Source of the DNA: Protonemura montana
Lineage: Eukaryota > Arthropoda > Insecta > Plecoptera > Nemouridae
Assembly: GCA_947568835.1 (NCBI GenBank)
Contig: OX387606.1
Coordinates: 2,108,001-2,172,000, forward strand
Direction: 5' to 3'
Length of the DNA stretch: 64,000 nt
Shown: in pieces, positions 34,019 to 46,930 of the stretch
How the letters are laid out: the number at the start of each line of letters is the position of its first letter
Position numbering within the stretch: the stretch's first letter is position 1
Program-made: the position numbers and the translations under genes
The notes under the pieces: generated by a model
What the model saw: the letters and a program-made list of their open reading frames with translations, nothing else
Told to the model about the DNA's origin: nothing
Databases searched by the model: none

Positions 34019-37000
34019 ACTATTAATTTTATTTTTGGCCGTACCCCCACTTTGAATTTTTGAGGGAACGCAGGTGAATGCACGGGAAAGCAGTATTAAA
34101 TTATGATTATTCGGAATATCCTGCACTTCTTTATTTTCAAGGCGAAATTATCCCAGTTAAGGGTTTTATTTCTAATAATCCACTTACTTAAAAATAGACC
34201 TAGCAAGAATGCCACTGTTTGCGAACGTACTTAGAGTAGGTAGACTGGAATTATGTCGGCGTCGCGACTCACAACAAAGGGGTTAGTTAGAACCATATTA
34301 CTGTTATCACTTAGGGAAGTCGGTAGCCGCTTTCGCGGCGTCGCACGGCGGTGCAAGCTCTCAGAAGCAAGCCCGCTTCAAATAATAAGAATTCGCAGGA
34401 AAGACAAAAATACAAACAATAACCAAATTGCCACATACGAGCCACACTGGACGAGTAAGTTCAATTCAAGATACAGAAGAGGAAGCAAGTGGATTTGCAT
34501 TCCCTTTCGGGCCTTGCTCCTCCTAAAAAACCAAAATTTGATTTGGGAGAAGTTGAAGACACCACCAACGTCGAATGAAGAAGAGCTCAATGAAAAAGAG
34601 TCATTGTGGAAACTGATGTAATCTCGTCAACGCGAAAGTACGCGCGTATCTATGGATAGTTTCAACAAAAATTTAAACCAGTATTCGATTAAAATGATTG
34701 ACTTTATTTTACCAGATTCCCGAATCCCCACCAAATTTAAAGACTGCAACAATGTGGGAAGGTGGAGACATGAGAGGGCGGTATTAATTTAATTTTCTCA
34801 AAATCATTACGTAATTAAAAATGCAGTTCTGACCATGTCATTCCAAGGCCAATTTCATCGTAAACTCGTAGATTGACTCCAAAAGAAGCCGTAGAATAAA
34901 AATTCACTTGGAGCTGCGCCCGAAGCCCCCTATTTTCCACTCTTTCGGTGCATTCACCTTGGGTCTCCTCCTCCCCCCCCCCCCCACCCCGCCCGCCGAC
35001 ACAAAAAAATGGGTCATTTTTGCGTACCCCCACTAAAAATTTTACGAATACATCACTGGGGCTGGTCCTGGTGTGGGTCTGATCGCCGAGCCAGCCGACA
35101 CAAACAGCGAGCATCAATCATAGCCATGTGTTGCTATTCATGTCACCACACATGGACAATGGCTACTGCGGCCAGCACGCAGTTTTGCAGACAAGATTGA
35201 CCGACCGACACAAATGTGAACCTCGAATATATTCGCGTCGATAAAGACTGCAGCGTTCGACCATTGGGTTTAGAGTTAGTTAGAGACACAGAGACAATGC
35301 TAACAAACGTTACTAGCCACCGAGTCTCGAACAGGTGGTTACGGTAGCTGCCAAGCGATGGCGTTTGCTGCCGTCCTATTTTTACAAACCTCTCCAATAC
35401 AAATAAAAAAACAATCAAAACTAATCAAATTTATAAATTATATACATTTTACAGAATGTAAAAACAAATGTTGTAAAGGGTTATATGAGTTGACATAAGC
35501 ACTAGAAAATACGGGAGGCTTTTCCTGCAGGAGGTGCGATGAGGTTGTCAGTATTGTATTATCAATGACAGGTGGACAATGTAAGTTATCATGCTTTCAA
35601 ACAAAAACCAAACAATAGCGAAAACAAACGCACTTTTAATAATTTCCTCCCAAAAACCATTTACGGCTGAGTACCAATGAATGCTGCCTGACAAATAAAG
35701 TCCTGTGCAGCTTGTCAATTTGGTAAGAAAACTTTGTGATGATTATCTTATATCGTTACATAAAATATAATACTCGACATCATCAACAAAGCTAATCGAT
35801 TAGCAATCTATTGACATATTCTAGTAAAAAGTTATTGTCTACAATAAAAATAGGACTTAACAAATAAACAAAATGGAAACAACAAACTCTTAGCTTGCAA
35901 ATCAAGTATTTGCATGGGCGTTATTGGTACCAACCTGACAGAATGAGAGCTGCTCAAGAAAATCACCTTTGCCGCAGTCATCTTCTAGCCACTCGGTGAT
36001 AGTTCAGAACGGTAATGAGCTGGACTCGACAGTAAAATTATGCCTTGAAAATGCCAAAATAATCTGCGTTGCTTGTTATATATACGGGTAATTCCATATC
36101 AAGCGCCCATACATAAAGTCTAAGCGAACTTACAAGCCAAACACGAATAAAAACTAGGCAAGTGGACCTTTGTGGGGTCGGATCTATGAAAAGTAAGCGG
36201 AATAATTTGTGATCTAAGTCGACTCCGAAACGTGGTCCGGTGCTGCATATTCACTCTTTTTTTGTACGAAGGACCTGAAAAGGGGGAGAGAGGGAGGTAA
36301 TAAACTCTCTACCGAACAAGACAATAAGATATTTAAAAGTGATAAATTGGCCAGTAAAAAAGTACGACCAAATTTAGTAATTCTGCCACAATTTTTTGTC
36401 CGCATTTGAACAATTTCGCCGCGTTATCAGAGCTTATCACTAGCTTCTATATCTCCTAGCAAGAAGGGTGCACGATGGTGAAAATTTCAATTACATGTGA
36501 ACGTTTTGCAAGAAATTCGTCGCTCGTTATACAAAATAACATACGCCGTCCCTCGCTACGAGTGGCCGTGCTCGGGATACAGTCCGAGCAACGGCCCGGG
36601 CGATACAATGCGTCGCTCATCAATAATGCACGCTGCCGATTGGCCGGCTATTGATTGGTCCGTTTCGGTGACAGGTGAGACTGATTGGACAAGTTGATTG
36701 ACAGCTCGGCCACTTAGGTTTGCTTCAGGCGCCAATATATCAGGCGACAAGCGCGGCAAACAGACAAGGAGAGCAACAGCTCGTGTGGGTTGCAGCCGTC
36801 CAGTGGCTTTTGACAGAGGTAATTTAAACATAGGTATTTTATAGGGACTTAACAAAAATGTATGTTTTTGGGAATAAAATGGCTAATTGCAAAAACAAAG
36901 GGTTACCTTGTGGTATTAAACATTTCTCATAGGGAGTTATTTAATTAGTAAATTCTTTGTAATGTAATTTTTCGGAATCGTCCTTTTCATTACGGACTTT

Positions 37001-37072
37001 GTTGGCATGAGAGTTCTTGTTGGCATTGACGCCTTCCTGCGTTTTAACGTCTTTTATCACGGGGTGTGGAGA

Positions 37073-40000
37073 ATGCTTCTGGTTCTACTGCTGGCTCTCC
37101 TGGCGGCGTCTCCGGCAAGCGGCCGCCTCGTCATCGACAGCTCAGTCGGTCAGCCCGCCCCCGAGCGCGCCCTGGTGGCGGCCACGGTGGGCGCCTGCGC
37201 ACTCAGCGTGCCTTCAGGACTGTTGGTAGTGCTGCTTGCAGCCACGGCGGATTGCGCCGAAACTTCTCTCACCCAGCTGCACGCGCTGCAGCGCTGGCCA
37301 GTGCTACTCGCACCCACCGCGCGTGCACACGCCGTCGTGCTAATCACACGCAGCGATCACCTGACGCACATGCGTGACACGCTGCGCGCGCAGCCCACGT
37401 GGAACAAGCGTGCACGCTTCGTGGTGGCGCTACGTGACGACGAGGGAGGCGGTGAGCTGCGCGCGCAGCACGCTCTCGAGGTCATGTGGGCCGTGGGTGC
37501 TGCGCACGTGGTGGTGGTGACATCTAGCGGGGGAGCTGGCAGTAGATTCCTTGAGGTCTACACGTGGAGTCTCTTCGGTCAAGGTCGCTGCGCTGACCGG
37601 GTTGTTGCGGAATTAACGAACCGCTGGGATATCGCCTCGGACGAGTTTGAGATTGGCACCGACCTGTTCCCGAACAAGGTATGAAAAGCGGCGGCCACGA
37701 AAGACGATTGAGAGAGACGTGTAGTAATGTTGCGATCGCCATTTCAGATTGGATTTGTTGCGGTATGTTCATACATGAACATACCGCAACAAATCAACCA
37801 CCACTACCACCAAGTTTTTACATCCCGCATCTGGGAACTTGTCCTCATCAGAAGGCAGCAACCGTTTTGATGGCCGCTTTGTCGAACAAGGGCCCGCATT
37901 GAGGGGATCAAACCCCCTAGCCAAGTGGTACCCAGATATCTTGTCGAAGACTTGACGGGGTTGTCGTGCCCCGACAGGTGCCGGCACGACTGGGAGGTTG
38001 CGTGTTAACGGCGTCCACTTTCGACTGGCCGCCGTTCATCCTCGCACCAAGTGGCTCCATGAAACCGCTCGGGGGTCTGGAGATATCTCTGCTGGAGGCA
38101 GTAGCCAAGGCTTGCGATTTCACTTTGCGATACGTTATGACGCCCAAGGTATGTTGTGGCCTGAGAGAGGCGGTTTTCTGAATCCTAAAGGCAAGAATAA
38201 AATAAAATAAAATAACATTTTTTATGAGAGGAGGTTGGGTGCAGCGAAGCTTCCAACTTCTAAGGAAAAACAAAGAAATTAATGATAAAAGAAGACAGCC
38301 GAATTCATTAACACTCGACTCAAATTGTGTTCGCGAAGCTTTTGTTTCATCATTCAACTGGCTGTTAACTTACTGTTAGGTTTTTGTTTCTGCAGGATGC
38401 ATGTTTAACAGTTTTTAGGCGCTGATCTAGCTGGCAAATTCCCCATAATCAACCCTGGAACTGCGCCATAAATTCCTTGTTCTTGCTTCCTACCGCTAGC
38501 AATTAAAATACATTTTAGCCTCAGCCGGTAGATTTTTGGGATTAACCGAGGCATGAAGCTCATCCAATCACTCGCCAGGAACTTTGGGGAGGCGAGCTTG
38601 CCGACGGCTCGTGGAACGGGGCAAGCGGCGAACTGTTCCACGGACGCGTCAATTTCTCGGTGGCGTCCTACATCGACCAGGTACAGCGGCACCGCGTGTT
38701 CGACGTCACCAACGCCTACCTCGCCAACGGCGTCGTGTGGGTCGTTCCGCGCGCCGGTCATACGCCGCGGTGGCTCAGCCTCGCCAAGGTTTGAGTCACG
38801 TCATCGACCAAGAACCCATCGACTCACAACCTCTGAAATCTGCTTGCGGTCTCAAAGGCTTCAGATGTTTGGAAACTCTTTGAGAATTTGGCGGACGGTG
38901 ATCCTTTATAAGCAACCAGTTCAATTTGCCTTGTTCTTAAATTAGCTGTCTGGCTTGTCATGTTAATACTGACAAACACCCAGCAAGCGCCCATGAAGCC
39001 CACTTCGTTTTCAGGTGTTCTCTCCGAGCTTCTGGGCGACCGTCGTCGCAACGTGGGCACTCGCCGCCCTCGTCCTGCGCCTCCTGGCATCGACCTCTGG
39101 TCGCGATCACACTGTCTATTCGACGCTCGCATCATGCCTGTCCAACGCTCTCGCCGTGCTGCTCGGGATGAGCGTCGCGCGTCAACCGACCACCGACACT
39201 CTGCGCATGTTCTTCATGCTTTGGTGCTTCTACTGTCTGCAAATCAACACGGCCTACCAGTCCACGCTGATCAGCGTGCTCACAGAACCGACCTATCAGA
39301 AGCAGGTATAAGGTTTAGCCAGCCCCACGTTGGGCGCTAGCTGCTTCTTTAGAATCTAGATTTTAAATTTCTGTGGGATTGTCTTTTAAATCTAGGGGTA
39401 AATTATTTCTGTCCTACATTGACTGCACTATCCTGACAGCACTTATTTCTCCATACCAACTTTTGTCGTTTAAAAAATCATCTTTCAAACTTGATATATC
39501 CCAAGTAGGCACCACAACAAGCGCAGTGGCACTTTCCGCTCTGGTACTGTAGTAAATCTCCCAGTGCACCTACTCTTATGTGTGAGCTCTTGCTGTTACA
39601 GGTAACCAACATGGAAGAGCTGGTCAAGTCCCGGATGCAGCTCGCCACATTCATGGACTACACGCGTTACCTGGACGAGGAGGTGGTCGTGGAGCAGGTA
39701 GTCAAGGCGCGCATTTCGTCCGTTTGTGAGGTGCGCATGTGCGAGGAACGACGCCCCTCCTGCTCAACTCACATTCTTTGACTCATTCCAAGTTTAGTGC
39801 GAAGATCGCGATAGATACTCTGAAACTGTAGTGATTCGAAAAGGATGCGGAGCTTTTCTTGCGAATTCTTTGATATCTTAACTATAAGTTAGTCTCTAAG
39901 GCTTCTCACGAGCCTGGAGAGAAGAAATTATTAGTGAAAAAGATGGAACTTTCCGAAAAAACTTTCTTGCGGTTCAAAATTCCATTGACTATCCACTCCA

Positions 40001-41188
40001 TTCTTTGTGTGGTTCCCGGCGTTGGATCAAGGGTTGCAAATCCAGTCGTCAATTCCCTGTGACCGCCCTCCGCAGGAACATGAGCGCTGCCTGCGCCACG
40101 TGGCCGCCGGCGAGGACTACGCCTTGCTCGCTGACAGCGCATACTCAAACTTCATGATACCCTCGCTGTCAGTCGGCCAGCCGAGGGTAGTGCCTTTCAA
40201 GAACCAGGTCTTCACCTACTTCGTTGGCATGCTGCTGCCCAAGGTACCATATCATAGTACGGCGCAGCGGCCTGCTAGTGCCACAAGCCTAAATGTTCAT
40301 GCCCAGTATTACAATTTTCTTAACTCCTAGAAAAAGTGCCGAGTTAAATCAATTACCATGGCATCATCCAATCATATGCAATGAAATTCCGCTGTTTCTG
40401 TGAGTTAAAAGCTTAACTCAGAGTTGAAATATATTAATGTTGGGCCTTACTAGAACAGAGCCGCTACGGGACAAATGATTAGTATTTTTAACAAGGCTTA
40501 TACTGACGTTCTGTTTGTGAGTCAGGACGGACTGCTGACTTTTCGATTCAACGAGATTATCGAGCGAATCAACCAGGCCGGGCTGATGAACAAATGGCGG
40601 AATGATGTCATCCTTCAGGCGACAGAGCCGAGCGGAGGCGAAGTACCAAAGAGCGCTTCGGCAGCAAGCGGTCCAGTTCGTCTTACCTCGTCGCACCTAC
40701 AGGCAACTCGATATTAGTAGCAACTTTTCTAGCAAAGCAATGTTTTTACTAACTTTGAAGGCAACTTCGCAGGTTAGATTTTAGATTAAATGATTGGCAG
40801 CCAGGAGAGAGGTAGTGGACGTTTCGTAACTACTTCAGGAAGGGAACTCTTTTTTTCGGAGGGTTGAGAGTGAGAATTGAATTGGCAAAACACAACAGAC
40901 ATGCAAGTGCTTTCATCAATAATTCCAGCCATCGACATATATCGAAATCATCAAAGTTCAAAAACCATTCGCTGGCTCTTCGCTTTCAGTTCTTAGTTCT
41001 TAATTTTTAACCTCCCCCCCCCCCCCCCCCTCCGCCAACCACATAATTTGTCGCTCTAAAGTATCATGGCTACGAAACGCTTTGCCTTGCAGGGAGCTTA
41101 CATCGTGCTGGGAGGCGGCCTGTCGATGGCCACCCTGGCCTTCATCGTCGAGCTGGTAGCCGCACACATCGCCGCCTCCAAGAAATAG
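37073..41188 (+). CDS. Ionotropic receptor IR-B (variant glutamate receptor)
   Basis: Eight exons, all joined in phase 0, give 615 aa: 37073-37678, 37978-38148, 38579-38788, 39015-39305, 39602-39730, 40076-40243, 40526-40702, 41093-41188. Order: signal peptide (MLLVLLLALLAASPASG), amino-terminal domain, S1 (TASTFDWPPFILAPSG; ANGVVWVVPRAGHTPRWLS), M1 (FSPSFWATVVATWALAALVL), pore, M3 (CFYCLQINTAYQSTLISVL), S2 (CLRHVAAGEDYALLADSAY; QVFTYFVGMLLP; AGLMNKWR) and M4 (GAYIVLGGGLSMATLAFIV). It is a paralogue of IR-A in head-to-head orientation. The ATG at 37073 is preferred over an in-frame upstream one because it starts the signal peptide. The last intron appears to use a GC donor. It is likely a chemosensory channel subunit; the ligand is unknown. 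Confidence 0.88.
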
Positions 41189-41867
41189 GCCTCACTTCGT
41201 CGGCAGTGAGCAGCGATTACACATGGAAGCGTCGTCCGGGAAATATTTTGCCCGTTTTTCAATACAATTTAGATTCGTCGAGACTTTCATGTTTGCCACG
41301 CTCATATTCGAGCCACCACACCTAGGATATAGCAACTGAGCTGAAATAATCAGCAATTTATACATTGTTCCCTTGTTTAAATTGTGTATTTTGTGTCTAA
41401 ATCATGATTAACTAACTACTTAGACTAATCTCAAAATGAAGCAATAACAACTCCGGCATTCTCATTTCACGACTTGACGAATTCGATGCAATACTGGTCA
41501 ACGCAATGCAAGCAGTTCACTATGTCTTTACAAAGTTTTTATATAAACAAAACTTAAAAGAAAGGAAAAGGACAATAACGATTTGGTTTCGTGCATCATG
41601 TTAACTGACACAAGACCTTGGAACTCTCATAAATATCTATACCGAGACTTGCGTTGAGTTCTGCACGAAATGATGACACAACAGGCAAAGTATTTTATTG
41701 CTGATACTCGTTGATGTCATGCAAGAATTCCTAGTCGTTCATTATTTATCATCGCTGAAGGAGAAATAAAAAGTGAATATTACAACTTATACTGTCTTAT
41801 TCAACGAGTTCGCAGTGTAAACAATCTAGTTCCAGTTGATCGACTTTAGGTACTGACAGTCGGTAGA

Positions 41868-42390
41868 CGGCAATCACATTAATCTTTACCTTCTGGTTCT
41901 TCACCGTCAAGGTGAGTGCTCCATGACAATGTTCATAAACGTGCCTACACTAAACAAAATCTTATAGGCTTAGGAAACTGTCAAGCACTTTAATTTAACA
42001 CCTTGTCGATGGTCTCAATCCGCTCGCAAAGCAAAAAGAATTCATTTGATATTCCAGACAATGAAGGTCAGCATTGGAGCCTACACACGGCAAACTTTTT
42101 GCAACGTTTCACTCCTGGAATCCGCGTCTCATTTTGACACACTGGATATACTTGGCTGTGATCGGATGCCCGATGACCGGCTACGAGGCCGTCGAAGAAT
42201 CTCCTGTAGATCTACTGGACTCTGTGGTCTACACAATCGCATCAATCATCCTGCTCGCCATTGCCCTTTGTCTGCACTACCGTAACACAATGTTCGAGGC
42301 CGCAGTCGAAGTATTTTCTACGACGCAGCAGTGCGCCGGTCTGCTACCGGATGCAATAATTGTCTATCGTCTTGGCGTATTTTTTTGGGA
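41868..42390 (+). CDS. Possible membrane-protein exon(s), unassigned
   Basis: A frame at 42074-42390 reads through a hydrophobic segment, VVYTIASIILLAIALCLHYR, and STTQQCAGLLPDAIIVYRLG. It looks protein-like and could be an M1 and pore region of a diverged IR, but conserved residues are too few to say so. A strong donor (CGTCAAG then GTGAGT) lies at 41912 after a hydrophobic frame (TLIFTFWFFTVK), yet its phase does not match this frame. It may be a relic. The stretch 41190-41860 shows nothing else. Confidence 0.25.
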
Positions 42391-42459
42391 CGATGGCCAC
42401 CGTCTTCAGCCTGCTTCCATATCTCATCAGCAACCGACATATTTATATCAGGCTTGGAA

Positions 42460-42672
42460 CCTTCCCGCCACTTTGTAAGGTTAGTAATCTGTCCCTCCTC
42501 TGGGGTAGATAGGTAGAGAGACTCTCTGAAAGGGCTGCGACCCCAAGGAGAGGTAGTTGACTTCGGTACTCCGAGTGTATCATTGGTCCGCCGGAATAAC
42601 ATCTCTTTAAATAAATAATTGTTTTCATCCTATTTCTTGGCTTCGCTATTTGTTATGATAAGCGAAACCTTA
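42460..42672 (-). repeat. Dispersed repeat, second copy
   Basis: Partner of 31070-31275, same orientation, with homology continuing into the A/T-rich tail (TTTAAATAAATAATTG; GCGAAACCTTA). Confidence 0.65.
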
Positions 42673-42906
42673 CAGGCTAGAAACGACTGTGTTATATCCT
42701 GAAAATGAGTGAACGCTAGCCAATCGACACGACGAGCTTACACTGCAAGGGACGAATAGGCCCCTAGGCGACCATTGGACGGAATTTTTATCAATTCAAC
42801 TTAATTTCGAGTCCTATCCATCTTATTTTTCAGAGTTTGGTACCCATAACGACATAACCGCATTTCCTTACTACGACATCACTATGATTGGCTGGGTCTC
42901 GTTTAC

Positions 42907-43078
42907 CTTGCTTTGGATACATGCTGCCTTGCATGGCATTGCTCAACACGCTGCTGGTCAGAGCTAAGCTGTAGAACCACAACTTGGCCACGCTGAGGCA
43001 ATCTGCCCTTCGAGTAGACAGCAACGACACTCCAGGGGACACTGACGTCAGCGAGAACAAAGCGATCGTCTTGCGCAC
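42907..43078 (-). pseudogene. IR-like M2-M3 exon, isolated
   Basis: Acceptor CGTACGCAG and donor CAAG/GTAAAC bound a frame containing ALFSLTSVSPGVSLLSTRRA, then LWFYSLALTSSVLSNAMQGS and MYPKQ. Its layout matches the IR M3 exon (FFMLWCFYCLQINTAYQS... TYQKQ) and the exon ends at the same place as in IR-B. No other exons were found on this strand, so it is a lone relic or part of a gene I cannot assemble. The family assignment is by pattern only. Confidence 0.35.
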
Positions 43079-43299
43079 CTGCGTACGACACCACCGAGCC
43101 GTCATCAGGTCATCTGGGAATTAATTCAGCTTCTCGCATGCATGCCCTGCGTCCCTCGTATCCCCTATCGAAACGTGCTACAATCCGATCATTTCGCTGT
43201 TGCTCGTTGGGATTGACATTGAATGACAGGCTGTTCCATAGTCTAGTTCCTCTGCCAAGGAGTGAGTGGCGTCCTATATTTGTTCGATAAAACTTTATA

Positions 43300-43636
<337 letters not shown>

Positions 43637-43979
43637 TTAATAATAAACATTTTTATTCCAGATTGGTTGTTACAACATTAGAACGTCATATTTTCCTATG
43701 CTAAAATCATTATTGTAGAAATCGTTTAACGAGTAAAAACAATGGTGTTTTAAAAAATCTTTGAGCAGTTTTACAAATTCTTTATCTTCATATTTTCATT
43801 TAATATAATAGGGCAAATTATTAAAAATATTCACACCGCTTAAGATAGGTCCATTACAATATATTGTTGTCGTCAGGTCATACATTTTGCTATTATGTCT
43901 TAATACATATTTGTGGTTATTATCAAATTTCAATTTTGTAAGTTTCTTATTGTTAATTACATGTCACAATATTAAGGAT
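43637..43979 (-). mobile_element. LINE 3' end fragment
   Basis: On the minus strand the frame reads KLTKLKFDNNHKYVLRHNSK, then LTTTIYCNGPILSGVNIFNN and LPYYIK, an internal stop, then FVKLLKDFLKHHCFYSLNDF. This is the usual C-terminal end of a LINE ORF2 (IFNNLP... FK..LK...FYSL). The fragment is cut at 43980 by a Helitron-like end. It is decayed. Confidence 0.7.
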
Positions 43980-44596
43980 ACTAGCAGTACCCGCTGCCTA
44001 ACGGCACCTTAAGATTTTGAGGGAGTGGGCATTTTGATTTATATTTTACTTGACTTGAAGCATATTTTAAAAAGTTTTCGAAATTTGTCAGATGCCGTTC
44101 CAAAAGTTTTAAATAGGGCCACAACCAAAAGTGCCAAACAACACCTAACAATATTGTTAAATACCATAAAATTCCATAAAATACCATAGAATACCATAGA
44201 ATACCATAGAACACCATAGAATACCTAACAATACCATAGAATACCATAGAACTCCATACAATACCATAGAATACCATATAACTCAGTACTAGCAGTACCC
44301 GCTGCCTAACGGCACCTTAAGATTTTGAGGGAGTGGGCATTTTGATTTATATTTTACTTGACTTGAAGCATATTTTAAAAAGTTTTCGAAATTTGTCAGA
44401 TGCCGTTCCAAAAGTTTTAAATAGGGCCACAACCAAAAGTGCCAAACAACACCTAACAATATTGTTAAATACCATAAAATTCCATAAAATACCATAGAAT
44501 ACCATAGAATACCATAGAACACCATAGAATACCTAACAATACCATAGAATACCATAGAACTCCATACAATACCATAGAATACCATATAACTCAATA
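43980..44596 (-). mobile_element. Helitron-like 3' end, exact 308-bp tandem duplicate
   Basis: On the minus strand both copies end GCCGTTAGGCAGCGGG then TACTGCTAG and T, at 43981 and 44289. The 308-base copies look identical from the terminus through the first decamer repeats. The same family occurs at 1-231 and 47925-48160. Confidence 0.7.
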
Positions 44597-46930
44597 GAAT
44601 TTCATAGAATATCATAGAACTCCAAAGAATACCATAGAATACCAAACAATATCATAGAATACCAAAGAACTCCATAGAATACCATAGAATACCATAGAAT
44701 ACCATAGAATACCATAGAATACCATAGAATACCATAGAATACCAAACAATATCATCAAATACCATAGAACTCCATAGAATACCAAAGAATACCAAACAAA
44801 ATCATAGAATACCAAAGAACTCCAAAGAATACCATAGAATACCATAGAATACCATAGAACTCCATAGAATACCATAGAATATCATAGAATACAAAAAAAA
44901 ATATCATAGAATACCCTAGAACTCACTAGAATATCATAAAATACCGAAAAATGTCATAGAATACCATAGAATACCATAGAATACCATACAATATCATAGA
45001 ATACCAAAAAATATAATAGAGTACCATAGAACTCCATAGAATACCATAGAATACCATAGAATACCAAACAATATCATAGAATACCATAGATCACCAAACA
45101 ATACCATAGAATACCATAAAATACCAAACAATATCATAGAATACCATAGAACTCAATAGAATATCATAAAATACCAAACAATGCAATAGAATACCATAAA
45201 ATACCATACAATACCATACAATACCATACAATACCATACAATACCATACAATATCATAGAATACCAAACAATATCATAGAATACCATAGAATACCATAGA
45301 ATACCATAGAATACCATAAAATATCATAGAATACAAAAAATACAATAAAGTACCAAGGAACTCCATAGAATACCATAGAATACCATAGAATACCATAGAA
45401 CTTAATAGAATATCATAGAATACCATACAATGTCATAGAATACAAAAAAATATCAAAGAATACCATAGAACTCAATAGAATATCATAAAATACCAAACAA
45501 TGTCATAGAATACCATAGAAAACCATAGAATACCATACAATACCATACAATACCATACAATATCATAGAATACCAAAAAATATAATAGAGTACCAAAGTA
45601 CACGATAGAATACCATAGAATACCATAGAATACCAAACAATATCATAGAATACCATAAAATACCATAGAATACCATAAAATACCATAGAATACCATAGAA
45701 TACCAAACAATATCATAGAATACCATAGAATACCATAGAATACCATAGAATACCATAAAATATCATAGAATACAAAAAATACAATAAAGTACCAAGGAAC
45801 TCCATAGAATACCATAGAATACCATAGAATACCATAGAACTTAATAGAATATCATAGAATACCATACAATATCATAGAATACAAAAAAATATCAAAGAAT
45901 ACCATAGAACTCAATAGAATATCATAAAATACCAAACAATGTCATAGAATACCATACAATACCATACAATACCATACAATATCATACAATACCATACAAT
46001 ATCATAGAATACCAAAAAATATAATAGAGTACCATAGAACTCCATAGAATACCATAGTACACGATAGAATACCATAGAATACCATAGAATACCATAGAAT
46101 ACCAAACAATATCATAGAATACCATAGAATACCATAGAATACCATAGAATACCATAGAATACCATACAATATCATAGAATACCAAACAATATCATAGAAT
46201 ACCATAGAACTCCATAGAATACCATAGAATACCATGGAACTCCATAGAATACCATAGAATACAATAGAATACCATACAATACCATACAATACCAAACAAT
46301 ATCATAGAATACTATAGAACACCAAACAATACCATAGAATACCATAGAATACCATACAATATCATAGAATACCAAACAATATCATAGAATACCATAGAAC
46401 TCCATAGAATACCATAGAATACCATAGAATACCATAGAATACCATATAATACCATAGAATACCATAGAATACCATAAAATACCATAGAATACCATAGAAT
46501 ACCAAACTATATCATAGAATACCATAGAACACCATAGAATACCAAACAATACCATACAATTCCATAGAATACCATAGAATACCAAACTATATCATAGAAT
46601 ACCATTGAACACCATAGAATACCAAACAATACCATAGAATACCATATAACTCTATATAATACCATAGAATACCATACAAAATCATAAAATACCAAACAAT
46701 ATCATAGAATACCATAGAACTCCATAGAATACCATAGAATACCTTGGAATACCATAGTTTACCATAGAATACCATAGAATACTATAGAATACCATAGAAT
46801 ACCATAGAATACCATAGAATATCATAGAATACCATAGAATACCATAGAATACCATAGAACTCCATAGAATACCATAGAATACCATAGAATAACAAAGACT
46901 ACCATGTAACACCATAAAGTACTATACAAT
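44160..46930. repeat. 10-bp minisatellite, about 270 copies
   Basis: The unit is ACCATAGAAT with variants ACCATACAAT, ACCAAACAAT, ATCATAGAAT and CTCCATAGA. Longer variant blocks recur, for example the stretches around 45300-45500 and 45740-45920, showing higher-order duplication. Minus-strand frames encode an (F/W)YG(I/V)LWYSMV repeat, a by-product of three decamers equalling ten codons. Confidence 0.97.

Larger units (their letters stand above)
32600..37000. other. Divergent intergenic region between IR-A and IR-B
   Basis: The two receptor genes are transcribed away from this 4.5-kb region, which must hold both promoters. I see no further gene. It contains a G homopolymer (33352-33376), a C run (34972-34984) and one isolated 43-mer unit (33968-34018). 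No unambiguous TATA box stands out. Confidence 0.5.

Noticed and set aside
36834-36846. TTTATAGGGACTT shared near both IR genes (also 32548) as a common promoter element
   Set aside because: The orientation relative to transcription is opposite in the two genes, and the match is too short.
44160-46930. Many minus-strand frames encoding hydrophobic FYGILWYSMV repeats
   Set aside because: These are products of a 10-base repeat in three registers. Frame breaks occur wherever a decamer gains or loses a base.
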